From: Pseudomonadales bacterium
GTDB lineage: Bacteria > Pseudomonadota > Gammaproteobacteria > Steroidobacterales > Steroidobacteraceae
Direction of reading: 5' to 3'
Assembly: GCA_020442965.1 (NCBI GenBank)
Contig: JAGRJB010000019.1
Coordinates: forward strand, 1-8,360
DNA length: 8,360 bases
A program made the translations under genes and the position numbers. Below are positions 6,246 to 8,360 of this stretch, piece by piece; position 1 is the stretch's first letter; every line of letters begins with the position of its first letter. The notes below the pieces were generated by a model. It did no database searches, was not told the origin of the DNA, and saw only the letters and a list, made by a program, of their open reading frames with translations.

Positions 6246-6785
6246 ATGAATTTCTGTAGTCAATGCGGCTCGCCAGTCGAGCGCAAAGTCCCGCCCGGCG
6301 ACAATCTGCCGCGCTACGTCTGTGACAATTGCGGCACGATCCACTACACCAACCCCAAGCTGGTGGTCGGTTGCGTACCGGAATTTGCGGGCCGAATTCT
6401 CTTGTGTAAGCGGGCAATCGAGCCGCGGCTGGGCTATTGGACGGTGCCGGCTGGTTTCATGGAGAACGGTGAAACCCTGCAACAGGCCGCCGCGCGCGAG
6501 ACTCGCGAAGAGTCGATGAACGATGTCGAGGTGGGGTCGCTCATTTCGGTCGTCCATGTCACGCACACGCAGCAAGTGCACGTATTCTTCCGCGCACGAA
6601 TGCTGCATGACCGTTTCGGACCGACCTCCGAGAGCCTCGAAGTCAAGCTCGTCACGCTCGCGCAAATCCCGTGGAACGACCTCGCCTTCCCGAGTACGGA
6701 ATTCACACTTCGGCGGTACATCGAGGACCGCGCAGCGGGCAGCGATCGTCACCATTTTGTCGAGTTGGAACGGCGATTTAGCTGA
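6246..6785 (+). CDS. Zinc-ribbon NUDIX hydrolase
   Basis: The 179-aa product is a NUDIX enzyme, which cleaves a nucleoside diphosphate linked to another moiety (for example ADP-ribose or NADH). An N-terminal zinc ribbon has CSQC (4-7) and CDNC (26-29). The Nudix box at residues 70-92 starts GFMENGE and continues with RETREE: the metal-binding Glu residues (85, 88, 89) and the leading Gly and Glu are intact. The conserved Gly near the end of the box is Met91 and the following hydrophobic position is Asn92. The zinc ribbon plus this layout recalls NudC-type pyrophosphatases, but the protein is shorter and lacks their N-terminal domain, so the substrate is open. The start ATG at 6246 fits the zinc ribbon. 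fdxA follows after 70 nt on the same strand. Confidence 0.9.
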   Translation: MNFCSQCGSPVERKVPPGDNLPRYVCDNCGTIHYTNPKLVVGCVPEFAGRILLCKRAIEPRLGYWTVPAGFMENGETLQQAAARETREESMNDVEVGSLISVVHVTHTQQVHVFFRARMLHDRFGPTSESLEVKLVTLAQIPWNDLAFPSTEFTLRRYIEDRAAGSDRHHFVELERRFS

Positions 6786-6842
6786 TCGCGCTCGCGCATG
6801 GCAAAATGCACGAATCATCGGACTCGTCCGTCGTCGATTCAC

Positions 6843-6846
6843 AGGA
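6843..6846 (+). promoter_or_regulatory. Ribosome-binding site deciding the fdxA start
   Basis: AGGA lies 9 nt before the ATG at 6856. The same frame is open upstream to 6523, overlapping the NUDIX gene, but the upstream part has no family resemblance. This site and the exact match of [12 protein letters not shown] to known FdxA N-termini select the short form. Confidence 0.6.
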
Positions 6847-6855
6847 ACCCGCTCA

Positions 6856-7179
6856 ATGACCTTCGTCGTCACCGAAGCCTGCATCAAGTGCAAATACACC
6901 GACTGCGTCGAAGTATGCCCAGTCGATTGTTTTCACGAAGGCCCCAATTTTCTCGTGATCGATCCCGACGAGTGCATCGACTGCACCTTGTGTGAACCGG
7001 AATGCCCCGTCGAAGCGATATTCTCGGAAGACGAGGTGCCTGCGGATCAGAAGGAATTCACGCAGATCAATGCGGATCTCGCCAAGCAATGGCCAGTGAT
7101 CACCGAGATGAAGCCCGCGCCTGCGGACGCGAAGCAATGGGAAGGCGTCGCGGACAAACGCAAGCTGCTCGAGAAATAG
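6856..7179 (+). CDS. fdxA: Seven-iron ferredoxin FdxA ([3Fe-4S][4Fe-4S])
   Basis: The 107-aa low-potential electron carrier has the length of Azotobacter vinelandii ferredoxin I. All cluster ligands are visible, each shifted by one from the Azotobacter numbering. Cys9, Cys17 and Cys50 should bind the [3Fe-4S] cluster, and Cys21, Cys40, Cys43 and Cys46 the [4Fe-4S] cluster. The non-ligand Cys12 and Cys25 are also conserved. CVEVCPVDC and [12 protein letters not shown] are the two signature segments. The C-terminal extension (about 60-107), with the Trp-containing [24 protein letters not shown] block, is typical of this ferredoxin class. The redox partner is not indicated by the neighbours; the upstream NUDIX gene is 70 nt away and may be cotranscribed. 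The stop lies 6 bp from the convergent dsbC stop, leaving no room for a separate terminator. Confidence 0.96.
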   Translation: MTFVVTEACIKCKYTDCVEVCPVDCFHEGPNFLVIDPDECIDCTLCEPECPVEAIFSEDEVPADQKEFTQINADLAKQWPVITEMKPAPADAKQWEGVADKRKLLEK

Positions 7180-7185
7180 AGCCTG

Positions 7186-7929
7186 TTAGCGTTGTGCGAC
7201 GGTCTCGTGAAGTTTTGCCGCAAGACCCGCCGGCGGTAGGTAGCCGGGAATGAGATCGCCGTTTTCGAGCACGATCGCCGGCGTACCACGCAGCACCAGA
7301 TTCTGTCCTAACTCGTAGTCGCGCGCGATCACGCTATCGGAACACTTCGGCGCCTTGATCGTCTCGCCGCGCTTGGACCGTGTCAATGCATCCTTGCGAT
7401 TTGGCGAGCACCATACTTTCTCCGCTTTGACCCAAGCGTCGCTGCCGGGGCCCGTACGCGGATACAGCAAGTAGCGAATACTGATGCCAAGCTTGTTGTA
7501 CTCGGCGATCTGCGAATGCAATCGCTGACAGTAGCCGCAGTCGATGTCCGTGAATACCGTGACGGTGTATTTTGGATCTTTCGGTGCGAATACGATCATT
7601 TCGTCCACCGGAATCTCACCGATGAGCTTCTTGCGGACGCCACGACGTCGCGCCTCGGACAAGTTGTCGTCGCTATCGAGGTCGTACATGTCGCCGGCAA
7701 TCAGGTAGCGCGCGTCACTCGCAACGTACGCCACCGCGCCACCGCGGGTAACTTCAAAGACGCCCGGCACGGGCGACGCTCGAACGTCCTCGGGTTTGAC
7801 GCCGTCGATCTTCTTGGCGATCGCCGCACGAACGTCCGGCTTGGTCTTCTCGGGCGCCGCTTGCTGCGCCTGCGACAGCGAGGCGATCGCGAGGGCCGCG
7901 AGACCGAACAGCAACTGAAACTTGGCCAT
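7186..7929 (-). CDS. dsbC: Thiol:disulfide interchange protein DsbC
   Basis: This is a periplasmic disulfide isomerase that rearranges wrong disulfides in exported proteins, acting as a homodimer kept reduced by DsbD. The 247-aa precursor starts with a Sec signal peptide: Lys3, a hydrophobic core LLFGLAALAIASL, and a likely cut after SQA (about residue 21). The dimerisation domain follows (about 25-85), then a linker helix and a thioredoxin fold. The active site is CGYC (131-134), identical to E. coli DsbC. Cys174 and Cys196 match the structural disulfide, and the cis-proline loop is GTPAI (Pro217). The ATG at 7929 is preferred; a GTG at 7941 would add four residues and cannot be excluded, as neither has a clear ribosome site. 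The gene follows xerD on the same strand, as in gammaproteobacteria. A possible sigma-E-type promoter lies upstream. Confidence 0.95.
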   Translation of the reverse strand: MAKFQLLFGLAALAIASLSQAQQAAPEKTKPDVRAAIAKKIDGVKPEDVRASPVPGVFEVTRGGAVAYVASDARYLIAGDMYDLDSDDNLSEARRRGVRKKLIGEIPVDEMIVFAPKDPKYTVTVFTDIDCGYCQRLHSQIAEYNKLGISIRYLLYPRTGPGSDAWVKAEKVWCSPNRKDALTRSKRGETIKAPKCSDSVIARDYELGQNLVLRGTPAIVLENGDLIPGYLPPAGLAAKLHETVAQR

Positions 7930-7981
7930 AGGCAACTGCACCCGATGATTGGCTGGACCCCCAAGTCGGGGTTCGCGCTGG

Positions 7982-8008
7982 TTGGACCGTTCCGAATAGA
8001 GAAGGTTC
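7982..8008 (-). promoter_or_regulatory. Possible sigma-E-type promoter for dsbC
   Basis: On the minus strand, CGAACCT (-35 region, core GAAC at 8008-8005) and GTCCAA (-10 region, 7987-7982) resemble the E. coli RpoE consensus GGAACTT...GTCTAA. The 18 nt between GAAC and TCCAA equals the consensus spacing. Two -35 bases and one -10 base differ. It would start transcription about 45 nt before the dsbC ATG. Sigma-E control of the xerD-dsbC-recJ region is known in E. coli, which makes the position sensible. Confidence 0.35.
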
Positions 8009-8026
8009 GAGCGCTTCCGCCGAACC
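8004..8026. repeat. Hairpin between xerD and dsbC
   Basis: GGTTCG (8004-8009) and CGAACC (8021-8026) form a 6-bp stem. It extends inward, past one bulged A, through GCG/CGC around a 4-nt loop. On the minus strand it is followed by the pyrimidine-rich TTCTCT rather than a T run, so termination of the xerD transcript would be partial at best. A second, smaller hairpin, ACCCC/GGGGT, lies at 7957-7972. The stem overlaps the -35 region of the proposed dsbC promoter. Confidence 0.4.
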
Positions 8027-8064
8027 AGGCGGGGGCAGTCTAGCAGACGAGCCGCAGCGCCGCG

Positions 8065-8360
8065 TCAACCGCGGGGATGATGCTGCTGGTGCAAGTCCTT
8101 GAGGCGTTCGCGAGCGACGTGTGTATAGATTTGCGTCGTTGAGAGATCGCTATGGCCGAGCAACATCTGCACCACACGCAGATCGGCGCCATGGTTCAGA
8201 AGGTGCGTGGCGAAGGCATGTCGCATCGTGTGCGGCGACAGGCCTTTGTCGATTTGCGCCTTGCGAGCGTAGCGTTTGATGATGTGCCAGAACGCCTGAC
8301 GCGTCATGCGATCCCCGCGTCGTGTGGGGAATAGAAAGTCGGTTGTGCGATCCAACAGGA
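8065..8360 (-). CDS. xerD: Tyrosine recombinase XerD, C-terminal part (runs off right edge)
   Basis: XerD, with XerC, resolves chromosome dimers at dif sites at the division septum under FtsK control. The window holds the last 97 or so codons; the start and the first catalytic Arg and Lys lie beyond base 8360. Visible catalytic residues are His and Arg in [18 protein letters not shown], the second His in [10 protein letters not shown], and the nucleophile Tyr in [11 protein letters not shown]. The ending [12 protein letters not shown] is almost the same as that of E. coli XerD and separates it from XerC and phage integrases. The frame is open to the window edge, so any start inside the window would be false. 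It precedes dsbC on the same strand with a 135-bp gap containing a hairpin. Confidence 0.95.
   Translation of the reverse strand, partial: LLDRTTDFLFPTRRGDRMTRQAFWHIIKRYARKAQIDKGLSPHTMRHAFATHLLNHGADLRVVQMLLGHSDLSTTQIYTHVARERLKDLHQQHHPRG

Noticed and set aside
6523..6855. Long form of the ferredoxin (218 codons)
   Set aside because: The upstream part lies mostly inside the NUDIX gene in another frame and is Ser/Arg-rich with no similarity; the exact FdxA N-terminus begins at 6856.
6171..6899. Minus-strand frame of 242 codons opposite the NUDIX gene
   Set aside because: Shadow of the NUDIX coding sequence; no recognisable domain, and the plus-strand gene has all its motifs.
4670..7179. A single stress island linking usp, NUDIX and fdxA genes
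   Set aside because: The genes lie on different strands with a divergent promoter region between them. Apart from the two usp genes, nothing in the sequence ties them together.
8065..8355. XerD fragment as a separate small recombinase or decayed integrase starting at 8355
   Set aside because: The frame is open to the window edge, the sequence is nearly that of the XerD C-terminus, and the next gene is dsbC as expected. It is an edge-truncated normal gene, not a mobile element.

Overview
The window (about 58-60% G+C by eye, densely coded) looks like a proteobacterial chromosome, most likely gammaproteobacterial. The best clue is the right edge, where xerD is followed directly by dsbC, an order well known from Escherichia coli (xerD-dsbC-recJ) and its relatives. 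The Azotobacter-type seven-iron ferredoxin FdxA and an AcnA-type aconitase fit this. No mobile element, tRNA, rRNA or CRISPR array was seen.

Layout, left to right. (1) Minus strand: the N-terminal end of an aconitase A gene (1-278, running off the left edge), preceded 23 bp upstream by the magnesium transporter gene mgtE (302-1711). (2) A 400-bp divergent intergenic region (1712-2111) with no recognisable gene. (3) A plus-strand operon of three tightly packed genes: a NifU/IscU-like scaffold protein lacking the third cluster-binding cysteine (2112-2594), a sulfide:quinone oxidoreductase-like flavoprotein (2587-3777, overlapping the first gene by 8 nt) and a DUF1641 protein (3794-4243). A DUF488 gene (4339-4722) follows 95 nt later and may or may not be in the same transcript. 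(4) Two universal stress protein genes on the minus strand: a tandem-domain protein (5126-6049) and then a single-domain protein (4670-5110). The second overlaps the end of the DUF488 gene tail to tail by 53 bp. (5) Plus strand: a zinc-ribbon NUDIX hydrolase (6246-6785) and fdxA (6856-7179). (6) Minus strand: xerD (partial, 8065-8360) and dsbC (7186-7929), with dsbC meeting fdxA tail to tail across 6 bp.

Most of the window is ordinary housekeeping: central metabolism, magnesium uptake, chromosome dimer resolution, periplasmic disulfide isomerisation and ferredoxin. The least described part is the scaffold/SQR-like/DUF1641 operon. Its overlapping and closely spaced genes argue that the products act together, plausibly in sulfur or persulfide oxidation linked to quinone reduction or to a metal-sulfur cofactor. 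The adjacent DUF488 and Usp genes suggest a small accessory sulfur/stress region set between core genes. The functional interpretation is inference. The gene identities rest on visible motifs.
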